64,000 nucleotides of DNA from Hymenobacter metallilatus. Its GTDB lineage: Bacteria; Bacteroidota; Bacteroidia; Cytophagales; Hymenobacteraceae. Location: the NCBI RefSeq assembly GCF_003944705.1, contig NZ_RWIS01000015.1, positions 79,524-143,523 on the forward strand, read 5' to 3'. A model generated the notes under the pieces. The model did no database searches. It was given only the letters and a program-made list of their open reading frames with translations, and was not told the DNA's origin. Every line of letters begins with the position of its first letter. Position 1 is the first letter of the stretch. The translations under genes were made by a program, and so were the position numbers. Shown one piece after another: positions 41,420 through 49,874 of this stretch.

Positions 41420-42076
41420 TTACGCATTTACGCGCTTGTGGTCAGCCAGGAAGGTGGCCAAGCCCTTGTCGGTAAGCGGATGGTTGAGCAGGCCGGTAAT
41501 GACATTCAAGGGGCAGGTTACTACGTCGGCCCCCAGCTCGGCGCACTGAATCAGGTGAGGCACGTGGCGCACCGAGGCCGCCAGCACCTGGGTGGGGTAG
41601 CCGTAGTTGCTGAAAATATCCACGATTTGCTGAATCAGCAGCAGCCCATCGGCGCCAATATCGTCGAGGCGGCCCACGAAGGGCGACACGTACGTGGCTC
41701 CGGCTTTAGCGGCCAGCAGGGCCTGCCCGGCCGAAAAAATCAGCGTGCAATTGGTTTTGATGCCTTTCTCCGAGAAATACCGGATTGCCTTCACACCTTC
41801 CCGAATCATGGGCACTTTCACCACAATGTTGGGATGCAGCTCAGCCAAGGCCTCCCCTTCCCGGATAATGCCCTCAAAGTCGGTAGCAATTACTTCGGCC
41901 GACACGTCGCCATCCACTAGCTCGCAGATCTGGCGGTAGTGCGACATCACGGCATCCGTGCCTTTGATGCCTTCCTTGGCCATGAGCGAAGGGTTGGTGG
42001 TAACACCATCGAGCACACCGAGCTCCACGGCTTCCTGAATTTCCTTCAGGTTGGCGGTATCAATGAAAAATTTCAT
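41420..42076 (-). CDS. fsa: fructose-6-phosphate aldolase / transaldolase-like
   Basis: 218 residues from ATG 42076, the short transaldolase length. MKFFIDTANLKEIQEAVELG is the standard N-terminus; GVTTNPSLMAKEG, NIVVKVPMI with the Schiff-base lysine, and FVGRLDDIGADGLLLI follow. Cleaves or forms fructose-6-phosphate from dihydroxyacetone and glyceraldehyde-3-phosphate, or acts as a small transaldolase in the pentose phosphate path; sequence alone does not split these. Cytoplasmic. Confidence 0.92.
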   Translation of the reverse strand: MKFFIDTANLKEIQEAVELGVLDGVTTNPSLMAKEGIKGTDAVMSHYRQICELVDGDVSAEVIATDFEGIIREGEALAELHPNIVVKVPMIREGVKAIRYFSEKGIKTNCTLIFSAGQALLAAKAGATYVSPFVGRLDDIGADGLLLIQQIVDIFSNYGYPTQVLAASVRHVPHLIQCAELGADVVTCPLNVITGLLNHPLTDKGLATFLADHKRVNA

Positions 42077-42120
42077 GCGGGTAGGTTGGGAAAACAACAA
42101 TGCGTACAAAGCTAATCACT

Positions 42121-42290
42121 GATTACGCGGATTTCTTGCGGATTACCCGGATTTTGTGGACAGCGCACTTCTGACCCGGCAGTTATAGGGCTGAATTAAA
42201 TACAAAAAGCGGCCTGAGAGGCCGCTTTTCTATGGTTATTACCGGAAACAAACCGCCCACAAAATCCGGGGAGTCCGCGTAAGAAATAGT
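42121..42290. repeat. inverted repeat around a central hairpin
   Basis: GATTACGCGGATTTCTTGCGG and CCCGGATTTTGTGG on the left are matched by CCACAAAATCCGGG and GTCCGCGTAAGAAAT on the right, enclosing the terminator at 42205. Another dispersed-looking element, between fsa and the SRP RNA gene. Confidence 0.6.
42205..42229. terminator. hairpin terminator
   Basis: AAAAGCGGCC TGAGA GGCCGCTTTT, perfect 10-bp stem with T-run on both strands. It lies downstream of the SRP RNA gene on the minus strand. Confidence 0.8.
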
Positions 42291-42298
42291 CAAAAAAA

Positions 42299-42389
42299 AG
42301 CGAGCCAAAATCGCACCGCTCAACCGTTTACCCTTGCTACCTTCCGGTCCTGGGGGAGTTCAACAGGAGCTGGTCGTTCTGACTCGCCA
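42299..42389 (-). ncRNA. ffs: signal recognition particle RNA (small bacterial type)
   Basis: On the minus strand the apical loop region reads CCCCCAGGACCGGAAGGTAG followed by CAAGGG, the conserved SRP helix 8 core that binds Ffh. GCGAGTC at the 5' end pairs with GGCTCGC at the 3' end, after which comes a run of eight T (42291-42298 on the other strand), giving a length near 90 nt. A TATCTTTG box precedes it. Ends are estimated from pairing. Confidence 0.9.
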
Positions 42390-42392
42390 GTG

Positions 42393-42400
42393 CAAAGATA
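42393..42400 (-). promoter_or_regulatory. -7 box of the SRP RNA gene
   Basis: TATCTTTG on the minus strand, 4-5 nt before the first paired base of the RNA, as expected for a -7 element. Confidence 0.65.
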
Positions 42401-42514
42401 GGGACCTATTCAGCGGATGTAACGTATTAGCGCCAATCTTTTTTCCGCCGTGCGGATATCAGTAAGAGAATCAGCGCCTTTTTTTGCATCTGATTGATGC
42501 TACACCCCGCTGTT

Positions 42515-42991
42515 CTAGCGTTTCCAGGCTTTCACGGCTGCTTTGCTGCGCTTTTTCAGGTCGCGCTTGTAGCCGGTAATGGGTTCAAGCTTAAAGAGCA
42601 GATCAGCTGGGCCGCGGGCAATACGCTCGGCATCCTGATAGCCCGCAAAGCTCACCCGGACTACCGGCGCCGGGCCGGTGACTGGCAGCAGATAGTCGCC
42701 AGAAGAGTTGGTGCTCACGGAATGGAGCTGGTCGCCGGTTACCATAACCGTAGCCCCCATCAACGGGTTGCCCCATTCATCTACTACATTTCCTGCCAGT
42801 ATCCGTTTGGCAGGCGCACCAGCTTCCCGGGCTGCGGGGGCGGGCAGGGCTTCGGCCAGCAGATCGGGGCGAGCCGGAGTTGCGGCGGGTTCGGGGGCAG
42901 CTACTTCGGCAGGCTGCTGCGCTAAGGCAATACCAGGTAGCGCCAGGGCACCCAGCAACGACAAGGCCAAGAGGGGTAGAGTAGAGTGCAT
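42515..42991 (-). CDS. secreted protein with carboxypeptidase-regulatory-like domain
   Basis: 158 residues from ATG 42991. Signal peptide HSTLPLLALSLLGALALPGIALAQ, an Ala/Pro-rich stretch to about residue 58, then ILAGNVVDEWGNPLMGATVMV and GDYLLPVTG, the beta-sandwich pattern of CarboxypepD_reg-like domains, and a basic tail KRDLKKRSKAAVKAWKR. Periplasmic or surface exposed. Such short stand-alone domains are common in Cytophagales; function unknown. Confidence 0.75.
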   Translation of the reverse strand: MHSTLPLLALSLLGALALPGIALAQQPAEVAAPEPAATPARPDLLAEALPAPAAREAGAPAKRILAGNVVDEWGNPLMGATVMVTGDQLHSVSTNSSGDYLLPVTGPAPVVRVSFAGYQDAERIARGPADLLFKLEPITGYKRDLKKRSKAAVKAWKR

Positions 42992-43308
42992 AGCAACCGG
43001 GCAGGTGAGGGGTAAGTACTGAAGCGTGTACAAATATGCCCTCATATCCGGCGTTCGGAAAGGCAATCATGGCCCTGTTTGTGACTAGCATTAACCGCAG
43101 AAAAGCATTGCACCGAACCCATAATCTGGCTCCTGTTGGCACCAGAGGCTACCCATTGATACGGGTGTAGCCTATCCACCAGCTACCAATGTGACATCTG
43201 TTTCATCTGAGTCATGTGGTTTCTCTCTGGGCTGGCCGGCTGGCACTGCCTGCTACCATAGCGCGCAGAAAAAGCGGCCGGAGTAGGTCTGGTCTGAAAT
43301 CTGTGCGC
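42992..43308. other. spacer, no feature seen apart from the guaA promoter at its end
   Basis: 317 nt between divergent genes. No supported gene, repeat or hairpin of note was found by eye. Confidence 0.4.
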
Positions 43309-43316
43309 TAATTTTG
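43309..43316 (+). promoter_or_regulatory. start-proximal -7 box of guaA
   Basis: TAATTTTG ends only 3 nt before the ATG at 43320. If functional, transcription would start at the A of the ATG, giving a leaderless guaA mRNA. Confidence 0.5.
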
Positions 43317-43319
43317 CCC

Positions 43320-44852
43320 ATGCCTCAACAAATCCTGATTCTTGATTTTGGGTCGCAGTACACCCAGCTCATTGCCCGGCGCATCCGGGAATTGAATGTT
43401 TACTGCGAAATTCATCCGTATACCCACGCCCCGGACCTCACTGAGGACATCCGGGGCGTTGTGCTTTCGGGTTCCCCCTGCTCCGTGCGCGACGCCGACT
43501 CGCCTAACCCCGACCTGAGCCGCTACCTGGGCCGGGTACCGGTACTAGGCGTATGTTACGGGGCACAGCTGCTGGCCCACCAGCAAGGCGGTGAAGTGCT
43601 GCCGGCTACCATCCGGGAGTACGGCCGGGCCCGCCTCAGCCGCGTCCTGCACGACTCGCCCCTGCTGCACGGCGTACCCACCGAGTCGCAGGTATGGATG
43701 TCGCACGGCGACACCATCAAGACCTTGCCCCAGGGCTTCAACACCATTGCCAGCACTCCGGAGGTGGCCGTGGCAGCCTTCAAAATTGAGGGCCAGGAAA
43801 CCTATGGCATCCAGTTTCACCCCGAGGTGACGCACTCAACGGATGGCAAAACCCTGCTCCAAAACTTTGTGGTGAACATTTGCGGACTGGACCAGAGCTG
43901 GACGCCGGAGCACTTCGTGGATTCGATGGTAGAAACTCTGCAGCGTACCATTGGCGAAGAGGATCAGGTCATTCTGGGCCTCTCGGGCGGGGTTGATTCC
44001 TCAGTGGCGGCGCTGCTGCTGCACAAGGCCATTGGCAAGCGCCTGCACGGCATCTTCGTGAACAACGGGCTGCTGCGCAAGGACGAGTACGAGCAGGTAC
44101 TTCACTCCTACCAGGGCCTGGGCCTGAACGTGCAGGGCGTGGATGCCTCCCAGGAATTTTATGATGCGCTGGCGGGCCTGACCGACCCGGAGCTGAAGCG
44201 CAAGGCCATTGGCCGCACCTTTATTGAGGTGTTCGACCGGGAGGCGCAGAAGGTAGAGGGGGCCCGGTGGCTGGCGCAGGGCACCATCTACCCCGACGTA
44301 ATTGAGTCGGTGTCGGTGAAAGGTCCGGCCGTGACTATCAAAAGCCACCACAACGTGGGCGGCCTGCCCGAGAAGATGAACCTGCGCATTGTGGAGCCGC
44401 TACGGGCGTTGTTTAAGGATGAGGTGCGCGAAGTAGGCCACACCCTGGAGCTGCCCGCGCATATTCTGCACCGCCACCCCTTCCCCGGCCCCGGCCTGGG
44501 CATCCGCATCCTCGGCGACATTACGCCCGAGAAAGTGGACCTGCTCCAGCGCGCCGACGCCATCTTCATCAACGGCCTGAAAGAGCACGGCTTGTATGAG
44601 AAGGTGTGGCAGGCTGGCGTGATGCTGCTGCCCGTACAGAGCGTGGGCGTAATGGGCGACGAGCGGACTTACGAGCGAGTAGTGGCCCTGCGCGCCGTAA
44701 CCAGCGTGGACGGCATGACGGCCGACTGGGCCCACCTGCCCTACGAGTTCCTGGCCGACGTGAGCAACCGCATCATCAATCAGGTGCGCGGCATCAACCG
44801 CGTGGTCTATGATATCAGCTCCAAGCCACCCGCAACCATTGAGTGGGAATAG
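43320..44852 (+). CDS. guaA: GMP synthase (glutamine-hydrolysing)
   Basis: 510 residues from ATG 43320 (an in-frame TTG at 43314 is part of the promoter box). Converts XMP to GMP with glutamine and ATP. Class I amidotransferase domain: ILDFGSQYTQLIARRIRE, catalytic Cys in GVCYGAQLLAHQ, HPEVTHS. ATP-PPase domain: LSGGVDSSVAALL. Dimerisation domain with HPFPGPGLGIRILGD and DISSKPPATIEWE at the C-terminus. Complete and typical. Confidence 0.97.
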   Translation: MPQQILILDFGSQYTQLIARRIRELNVYCEIHPYTHAPDLTEDIRGVVLSGSPCSVRDADSPNPDLSRYLGRVPVLGVCYGAQLLAHQQGGEVLPATIREYGRARLSRVLHDSPLLHGVPTESQVWMSHGDTIKTLPQGFNTIASTPEVAVAAFKIEGQETYGIQFHPEVTHSTDGKTLLQNFVVNICGLDQSWTPEHFVDSMVETLQRTIGEEDQVILGLSGGVDSSVAALLLHKAIGKRLHGIFVNNGLLRKDEYEQVLHSYQGLGLNVQGVDASQEFYDALAGLTDPELKRKAIGRTFIEVFDREAQKVEGARWLAQGTIYPDVIESVSVKGPAVTIKSHHNVGGLPEKMNLRIVEPLRALFKDEVREVGHTLELPAHILHRHPFPGPGLGIRILGDITPEKVDLLQRADAIFINGLKEHGLYEKVWQAGVMLLPVQSVGVMGDERTYERVVALRAVTSVDGMTADWAHLPYEFLADVSNRIINQVRGINRVVYDISSKPPATIEWE

Positions 44853-44880
44853 AGAGTAGCTGAGTAACGGAGTAACTGAG

Positions 44881-44917
44881 TAAAGGGGCCGCTGGCATTG
44901 TGCCAGCGGCCCCTTTA
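44881..44917. terminator. bidirectional terminator
   Basis: TAAAGGGGCCGCTGGCA TTG TGCCAGCGGCCCCTTTA, a 17-bp perfect stem between guaA and the convergent membrane protein gene. Confidence 0.85.
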
Positions 44918-44921
44918 TGTT

Positions 44922-46799
44922 TTAATTGGTTACCTCCAGGAGTGCATGGCCAGAATAATAGTACAACACCGTATCATGCGTTTCCTGGCGCGCAAGGTCT
45001 TGCAGAAATAGCCGCAGCTTTATCCTTTTGGATTCAGCCCGTAACCCAAGCCCACGGGTCATGTTGATGTTGCGTTCGGGGTGGCGGCCATATACCCGGG
45101 CCAGCGAATCGGCCAGGGTACCTGGTGTCAGCATTAGTTGCTGCTGCCAGTTGCCGGTAGCCTGTTGCCGCTCCAGAACCAGTTGCCGCCCCCGGCCCTG
45201 GGCCCGTAAGCGAAAGACACCGGTGGGAGTAGTTAACTGCTGTAAGACGCTGTCAGCGGCAGTATCCCGAAATTCGGAGAGGTCGATGTCGCGCAGCCAG
45301 TACCGGCCCGAGCCTAACTCGTACATGTCGTCGCCATTTGTGAAACGTGCCTGATCTTCAATGACATTGAATTTTTCGTACCGTCCCGTAGGCACAATGC
45401 CACTGGCATCAGTAAGCCGGTTGCGAAGCCACATTTCCCGGCTCCAGGAATGCTCGTGCAGCAAAGAATCGGGTAAGGTAAGGCTGGCGGCAAACAACGG
45501 TTGCAGCCGCTCCAACGCTTCCCGGTCGGCAAAAAACTCAAACACCGAGCTGATGCGCTTCCGGACCGAATCTGGCAGATTGGGCATCCGCTCCCCGGCC
45601 CCGTCCAGCTTACCCGCTTGCAGTAATCCATACCGGGCGCTGATTTCGCGCAGCTGATTCAACTGGCTCCGCTCGGCCACGGCATAGGCACCCCAGGGCC
45701 CGCCAGCTGCCAGAAAAGCTACCACGGCCAGGGAGGCTGGAATCCAGATGATGCCCTGTCCGCGCCGCACCAGAAAATACACGGCCATACCCAATAGCCA
45801 AGCCGCCAGCACCAATACAAAATACCGCTCCTCGGTAATACCGTAGGCCCGGATGCGGGTGCCAATGGCCACGGCCAGCAGCCCCAGCAGCGGGAACAGG
45901 GCCAAGTAGAACCAACGCCCGAACGTACGAATCCAGGTATTTTCGGCCGCTTGACGGATGGGGTGAATCAGGAGCAGGGCGAAGATGCCGGCCACGGCCA
46001 GGGCCAGCACCAGCAACGATACCCAACCCTTGGGCAAGGTCCAGAGCAGTATAATGCGGCCTAGGTAAGCGTACAGAATGCCTAGGTACAAGACCACCAG
46101 CGGCAGCAGCACAAACTGCGTGAACAGCTTCAGGGGCTTAGGGTATGGAGCCTCTTCTTCCAGCGCCTCGAAATTATACGGTACACCAGCCAGAAAAAAC
46201 CAGGTATTGAATACTGTGGATAGCCCCACGAACAGGTAGCCGAACCACCGCTCGTTGATGTCAGCGTCGAAGAGTTGCTTCACGGCCGTAAGGGCCAGGG
46301 CGCACCCCACAAACAGCACACCCGAATACAGCCCGGCCGTGAGGATGCGCAGAAACAAGGTTTCATTGTAGCGCCAGAAGCCGGGCGTATCGGCCGAGCG
46401 GCGCAGCTCAGAGAGGTAGGGCCCGGCGGCCACCGCCAAGTGCGCCCCCAGCAGCAGCAGCGCCAATCGGCTTCCCCACACTGGAGTCGGCTCGGGTGGG
46501 GCCACCGCGTACCAGCCTGCCAGCAAACCCGCCAACAGGGCCAATGCCCCCCAACGTGCCGGCAGCGGCCACCGGTACCGCTCGGCCGTGAGAGCCACTG
46601 CCAGCGTGGAGGAAAGGCCCAGCATGGCCGCCGAAAGCACCGGGAATAGCCAAGTCAGCTGCTTTTGTTCCTGATAGGAAAGCTGCACAAGGTTCATGCC
46701 TACTCCGCACAGCACAAAAGCACACAGCAGGGTCAGTGGGAAGCGCCGCACCACGCGGGCGGCTTCAGCAGCCAGATGCTGCAAGGAAGGTAGTTTCAT
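44922..46799 (-). CDS. DUF4153 family membrane protein
   Basis: 625 residues. The first ~400 residues hold about ten or more hydrophobic segments (LTLLCAFVLCGVGMNLV, ALLGLLAVAIGTRIRAYGI), the rest is a soluble part rich in Arg/Asp. WFGYLFVGLSTVFNTWFFLAGVP matches the DUF4153 core. Inner-membrane protein of unknown role. Start ATG 46799. tRNA-Leu lies upstream on the same strand with its own terminator. Confidence 0.85.
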   Translation of the reverse strand: MKLPSLQHLAAEAARVVRRFPLTLLCAFVLCGVGMNLVQLSYQEQKQLTWLFPVLSAAMLGLSSTLAVALTAERYRWPLPARWGALALLAGLLAGWYAVAPPEPTPVWGSRLALLLLGAHLAVAAGPYLSELRRSADTPGFWRYNETLFLRILTAGLYSGVLFVGCALALTAVKQLFDADINERWFGYLFVGLSTVFNTWFFLAGVPYNFEALEEEAPYPKPLKLFTQFVLLPLVVLYLGILYAYLGRIILLWTLPKGWVSLLVLALAVAGIFALLLIHPIRQAAENTWIRTFGRWFYLALFPLLGLLAVAIGTRIRAYGITEERYFVLVLAAWLLGMAVYFLVRRGQGIIWIPASLAVVAFLAAGGPWGAYAVAERSQLNQLREISARYGLLQAGKLDGAGERMPNLPDSVRKRISSVFEFFADREALERLQPLFAASLTLPDSLLHEHSWSREMWLRNRLTDASGIVPTGRYEKFNVIEDQARFTNGDDMYELGSGRYWLRDIDLSEFRDTAADSVLQQLTTPTGVFRLRAQGRGRQLVLERQQATGNWQQQLMLTPGTLADSLARVYGRHPERNINMTRGLGLRAESKRIKLRLFLQDLARQETHDTVLYYYSGHALLEVTN

Positions 46800-46894
46800 G
46801 AAGACACCAGAATAGGGCCTTCAAGAAACGAAAAGTGCGCCACCTGCCCTACTCCGGGCCCACAGCCAACCAGCAACAGCCGGCCGGGCACAAA

Positions 46895-46924
46895 AAAACC
46901 GCTTCGGCGGGCCGAAGCGGTTTT
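46895..46924 (-). terminator. terminator after tRNA-Leu
   Basis: AAAACCGCTTCGGC and its exact inverse with a 2-nt loop region; on the minus strand followed by TTTTTTT. Lies 11 nt downstream of the tRNA 3' end. Confidence 0.85.
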
Positions 46925-46935
46925 CAGGTTCAGAG

Positions 46936-47017
46936 TGCGCGCGGGGAGATTCGAACTCCCACACCCGAAGGCACCACCCCCTCAAGATGGCGTGTCTACC
47001 AGTTTCACCACGTGCGC
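46936..47017 (-). tRNA. tRNA-Leu (anticodon GAG)
   Basis: 82 nt without encoded CCA. On the minus strand: acceptor GCGCACG with CGCGCGC, D-arm sequence GTGGTGAAACTGGTAGACAC, anticodon arm CCATC TTGAGGG GGTGG (anticodon GAG), a class II variable arm TGCCTTCGGGTG, T-arm GGGAGTTCGAATCTCCC, discriminator A. One acceptor pair is A5-C68, a mismatch. Reads CUC/CUU leucine codons. Confidence 0.93.
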
Positions 47018-47255
47018 AGATAACGGCAAGCACTCCTGTAACAAACAAAAGCCGGAGCTTCCGGACTCACTGAGGCGGCGAATCGAGGACAAAAGTAGAG
47101 GGTTGGGGCCAAGCGAACAAACATACCTGGCTTTTTTTCCCGGCGGCCAACCACTCCAGCGGCTTTCCTGCTCATTGTCAGCCGTAAAAAATTCATTTCT
47201 CCCTCACGTATTTACCGCTTATTAGGGACTATTCACCGTCCTGTAGCTTTTGCAT

Positions 47256-47726
47256 ATGCCTCCTGCCCCACTTCCAGCCGCTCCAACCGGCTCCGCTTTT
47301 TTTGCCCGCTTAGCTGGAACCGTTACGGCCTGGTCGGGCTCCACCCTGGCGTTCAGCCTGGCCTTGGGCACCGTGCTGGTATGGGCTGTAACGGGGCCGC
47401 TGTTTCAGTACTCAGAAACCTGGCAATTGGTCATCAACACGGGCACCACCATCATCACTTTTCTGATGGTATTCCTGATTCAGCGGGCCCAGAACAAAGA
47501 TTCGTTGGTGCTGCACCTGAAGCTGAACGAGCTGATTGCTGCCCATAAAGGCGCCAGTAACCGGCTGATCAACGCTCAGGATTTTACGGAAGAAGAAATC
47601 AATCTGCTACATGGCTACTTCTGCCTGCTGGCCGAAAAGGCCCGCCAGGACCACGACCTGGGCCGCACACACTCCGTGGAAGAGGCCGAGGAAAACCATC
47701 AGGAGAAGAAACGGGCCCACAGGTAA
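47256..47726 (+). CDS. low-affinity iron permease family protein
   Basis: 156 residues from ATG 47256. Two clear membrane segments (STLAFSLALGTVLVWAVTGPLF; LVINTGTTIITFLMVFLIQRAQNKD) and a Lys/Glu-rich tail. SETWQLVINTGTTIITFLMVFLIQ is the hallmark of the family (PF04120). The yeast name (Fet4) implies iron transport; bacterial members are much shorter and poorly tested. It sits beside Dps and VIT1/CCC1 genes, supporting a metal link. Confidence 0.85.
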   Translation: MPPAPLPAAPTGSAFFARLAGTVTAWSGSTLAFSLALGTVLVWAVTGPLFQYSETWQLVINTGTTIITFLMVFLIQRAQNKDSLVLHLKLNELIAAHKGASNRLINAQDFTEEEINLLHGYFCLLAEKARQDHDLGRTHSVEEAEENHQEKKRAHR

Positions 47727-47776
47727 GCGAACCGGTTGCGGAGGACAGTTCTCACGTTGCCGTTCTGGCCGTACGC

Positions 47777-47812
47777 AAAAAAGCGGCTCCTGCACCAGCA
47801 GAAGCCGCTTTT
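47777..47812. terminator. bidirectional terminator
   Basis: AAAAAAGCGGCTCCTGC / GCAGAAGCCGCTTTT with one mismatch, loop ACCA, A/T runs on both sides, between convergent genes. Confidence 0.85.
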
Positions 47813-47832
47813 AATACTTATCAGGAAGTAAC

Positions 47833-48519
47833 CTATTCGGCGCGGGCTAGTGGGGTATCTACCACATGCTCCGACACAAACCATACTTGCAGCTCGTTGG
47901 TGCGCATCACGTTGCTGACCACCAGGTCGTTGGTGCCATCGTCGCCGGCATCGTCGGCTTTTTTGGCGTAGTCGTGGGCGTTTTTGAGGATAATCTGATG
48001 AGCTTCCAGCAAGCGGGATACCTGCACCGGAGCTTCCTCCCGGTCTTTGGGGGGGCGCGGAATGCTGGTGGCCTCCGCAATATCGGCGGCCATAGCCAAG
48101 GCCACTCCGCCCAGAATCTGGATGCGCTCGGCAATCATATCCACCAAAGCATCCTGCTCCTCATAGTGTTTATCGTAAAGCAGGTGCAACTGATAAAACG
48201 TGGGCCCTACTACCTGCCAGTGGTGCTTTTTATACATGTCGCGGATGGAGCAGGTATCGGCCAGCAGCTGGTTCAGCATTTCCACGCTCTTCTGGCGGGT
48301 ATCGGCGTCCAGGCCGATGGGCAGGCGCTGCGACACGGTACCATATTTCTGCAAGGGAGCCGGGGCATTGAACTGCTGGTTCATGATGGGCTGCACGCTG
48401 GGTCTGGCCTGGCCGTTGGATGCGGCTCTGGGTGCAGCAGCCCCGGACGTTTTTTTGGGAGCAACGGCTTTCGAGGCAGCGGCCGGGGCGGCCGCTTTGG
48501 TGGCGGGTGTTTTAGCCAT
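47833..48519 (-). CDS. dps: Dps family ferritin-like protein with long basic N-terminal tail
   Basis: 228 residues, about 60 longer than classic Dps. The tail (residues 1-60) is Ala/Lys/Pro rich (TPATKAAAPAAASKAVAPKK) and could bind DNA. The core has the inter-subunit ferroxidase site: MYKKHHWQVVGPTFYQLH (His) and DKHYEEQDALVDMIAERI (Asp/Glu). Stores iron as ferric oxide using hydrogen peroxide and shields DNA in stress. Neighbouring iron-permease and VIT1/CCC1 genes fit this role. Confidence 0.9.
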   Translation of the reverse strand: MAKTPATKAAAPAAASKAVAPKKTSGAAAPRAASNGQARPSVQPIMNQQFNAPAPLQKYGTVSQRLPIGLDADTRQKSVEMLNQLLADTCSIRDMYKKHHWQVVGPTFYQLHLLYDKHYEEQDALVDMIAERIQILGGVALAMAADIAEATSIPRPPKDREEAPVQVSRLLEAHQIILKNAHDYAKKADDAGDDGTNDLVVSNVMRTNELQVWFVSEHVVDTPLARAE

Positions 48520-48638
48520 GATTCAGTCAGAAGAATAAATTCGAGGGGGTAAACGTGCGGCCCGATATGCCGTACGCTCTGTTCACCATACGCGCAGAGT
48601 GGGCTTCAGGTTAGCCTCAGCGCCCTAATTTCAGCCAC

Positions 48639-49343
48639 ATGAACCACACGCACCCCCACCCGGAAGAGCACCTGACCAGCTCGGCCATGCTCCAGGATAT
48701 CGTCATTGGTCTGTCGGATGGCCTAACGGTGCCTTTTGCGCTGGCCGCCGGATTGAGTGGGGCAGTACAGTCGTCGGGGCTGGTTATTACGGCCGGTCTG
48801 GCAGAAATTGTGGCTGGCTCAATTGCCATGGGCCTGGGCGGCTACCTGGCTGGGCGCACTGAGGTAGAGCACTATGCCGCCGAACTGCAGCGCGAGTATC
48901 AGGAAGTAGCCGAGGTACCGCAGGTAGAGCAGGCCGAAGTAGACGAGTTACTGGCTGAAATGGGCCTATCGGAGCACACCAGGGCCCTGGCGCTGCAGGA
49001 GCTTACCGCCGACCGGGACCAATGGGTACGCTTCATGATGAAGTACGAACTAGGGCTGGAGAAACCCGACCCCCGCCAGGCTCCCAAAAGTGCCGTTACC
49101 ATCAGCGCAGCCTATGCTGTGGGGGGCCTGATTCCTCTGAGCGCCTATTTCCTGACTGCCACTCCTACCGAAGGACTGCTGTGGTCGGCGGTAATCACGC
49201 TGGTGTGCCTGTGCGTATTTGGCTACCTGAAAAGCCGGATGACAGGCCAGCCGCCCGTATGGGGAGCCTTGAAAATGGCCGGCACCGGAGCCCTGGCGGC
49301 GGGAGCAGCATTTCTGGTAGCCCGCCAATTTGAGGCACCCTAA
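48639..49343 (+). CDS. VIT1/CCC1 family metal transporter
   Basis: 234 residues. N-terminal signature MLQDIVIGLSDGLTVPFALAAGLSGA, GLAEIVAGSIAMGLGGYLAGRTE, a soluble Glu-rich segment (residues ~95-145, with EVEHYAAELQREYQEV) that binds metal, and three membrane segments at the end. Members move ferrous iron or manganese out of the cytosol. Divergent from dps across 119 nt, a shared regulatory region being possible. Confidence 0.9.
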   Translation: MNHTHPHPEEHLTSSAMLQDIVIGLSDGLTVPFALAAGLSGAVQSSGLVITAGLAEIVAGSIAMGLGGYLAGRTEVEHYAAELQREYQEVAEVPQVEQAEVDELLAEMGLSEHTRALALQELTADRDQWVRFMMKYELGLEKPDPRQAPKSAVTISAAYAVGGLIPLSAYFLTATPTEGLLWSAVITLVCLCVFGYLKSRMTGQPPVWGALKMAGTGALAAGAAFLVARQFEAP

Positions 49344-49397
49344 CGGTCGTTTACTACCTTGAGCCTCTGTCAGCGTTGAATTTTCCTCGCAGCCGCC

Positions 49398-49823
49398 ATG
49401 AACGAAGCCCACCTTCACCTCCTGCTCAACCACACGCCTATCCTAGGTAGCCTGTTTGGGCTGCTGGTGCTGGCCGCCGGCCTGTACAAAGCCAACTCCA
49501 CCCTCGTGCGCACCGGGCTTGTTACACTGCTGGCGGCGGCAGTGCTGTGTCTGCCTACTCAGCTCAGCGGCGAGGGCGCGGAGCAGGTAGCCAAGGGTAT
49601 TCCCGGTGTCAGGCTCCAGCTGATTAAAGCCCACGAGCAAGCCGCCGAGCTGGGGTTCTGGGCACTGGAGCTAACGGGCGCAGCGGCGCTGCTGGGGCTA
49701 ATGGCCCGCCACCGCACCCGGCCGCTGGCCCTGGCGGCCCTACTGGGAGCAATTCTTAGTGTGGGCCTGCTGGCCCGCGCTGGCAACCTGGGCGGGCAGA
49801 TTCGTCATTCTGAAATCCGGTAG
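49398..49823 (+). CDS. small membrane protein, unknown function
   Basis: 141 residues with four hydrophobic segments. NEAHLHLLLNHTPILGSLFGL at the N-terminus has three His in the first 12 residues, and LIKAHEQAAELGFWALE carries a His/Glu pair, so heme or metal binding is possible. Similar in plan to DUF2231-type membrane proteins but not firmly assigned. 54 nt after the VIT1/CCC1 gene on the same strand; likely same transcript. Confidence 0.7.
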   Translation: MNEAHLHLLLNHTPILGSLFGLLVLAAGLYKANSTLVRTGLVTLLAAAVLCLPTQLSGEGAEQVAKGIPGVRLQLIKAHEQAAELGFWALELTGAAALLGLMARHRTRPLALAALLGAILSVGLLARAGNLGGQIRHSEIR

Positions 49824-49874
49824 TGCAACTGGTCTTCCTTGCTTTCACTGCTCCTTCTCAACTAACCAGCCCCC

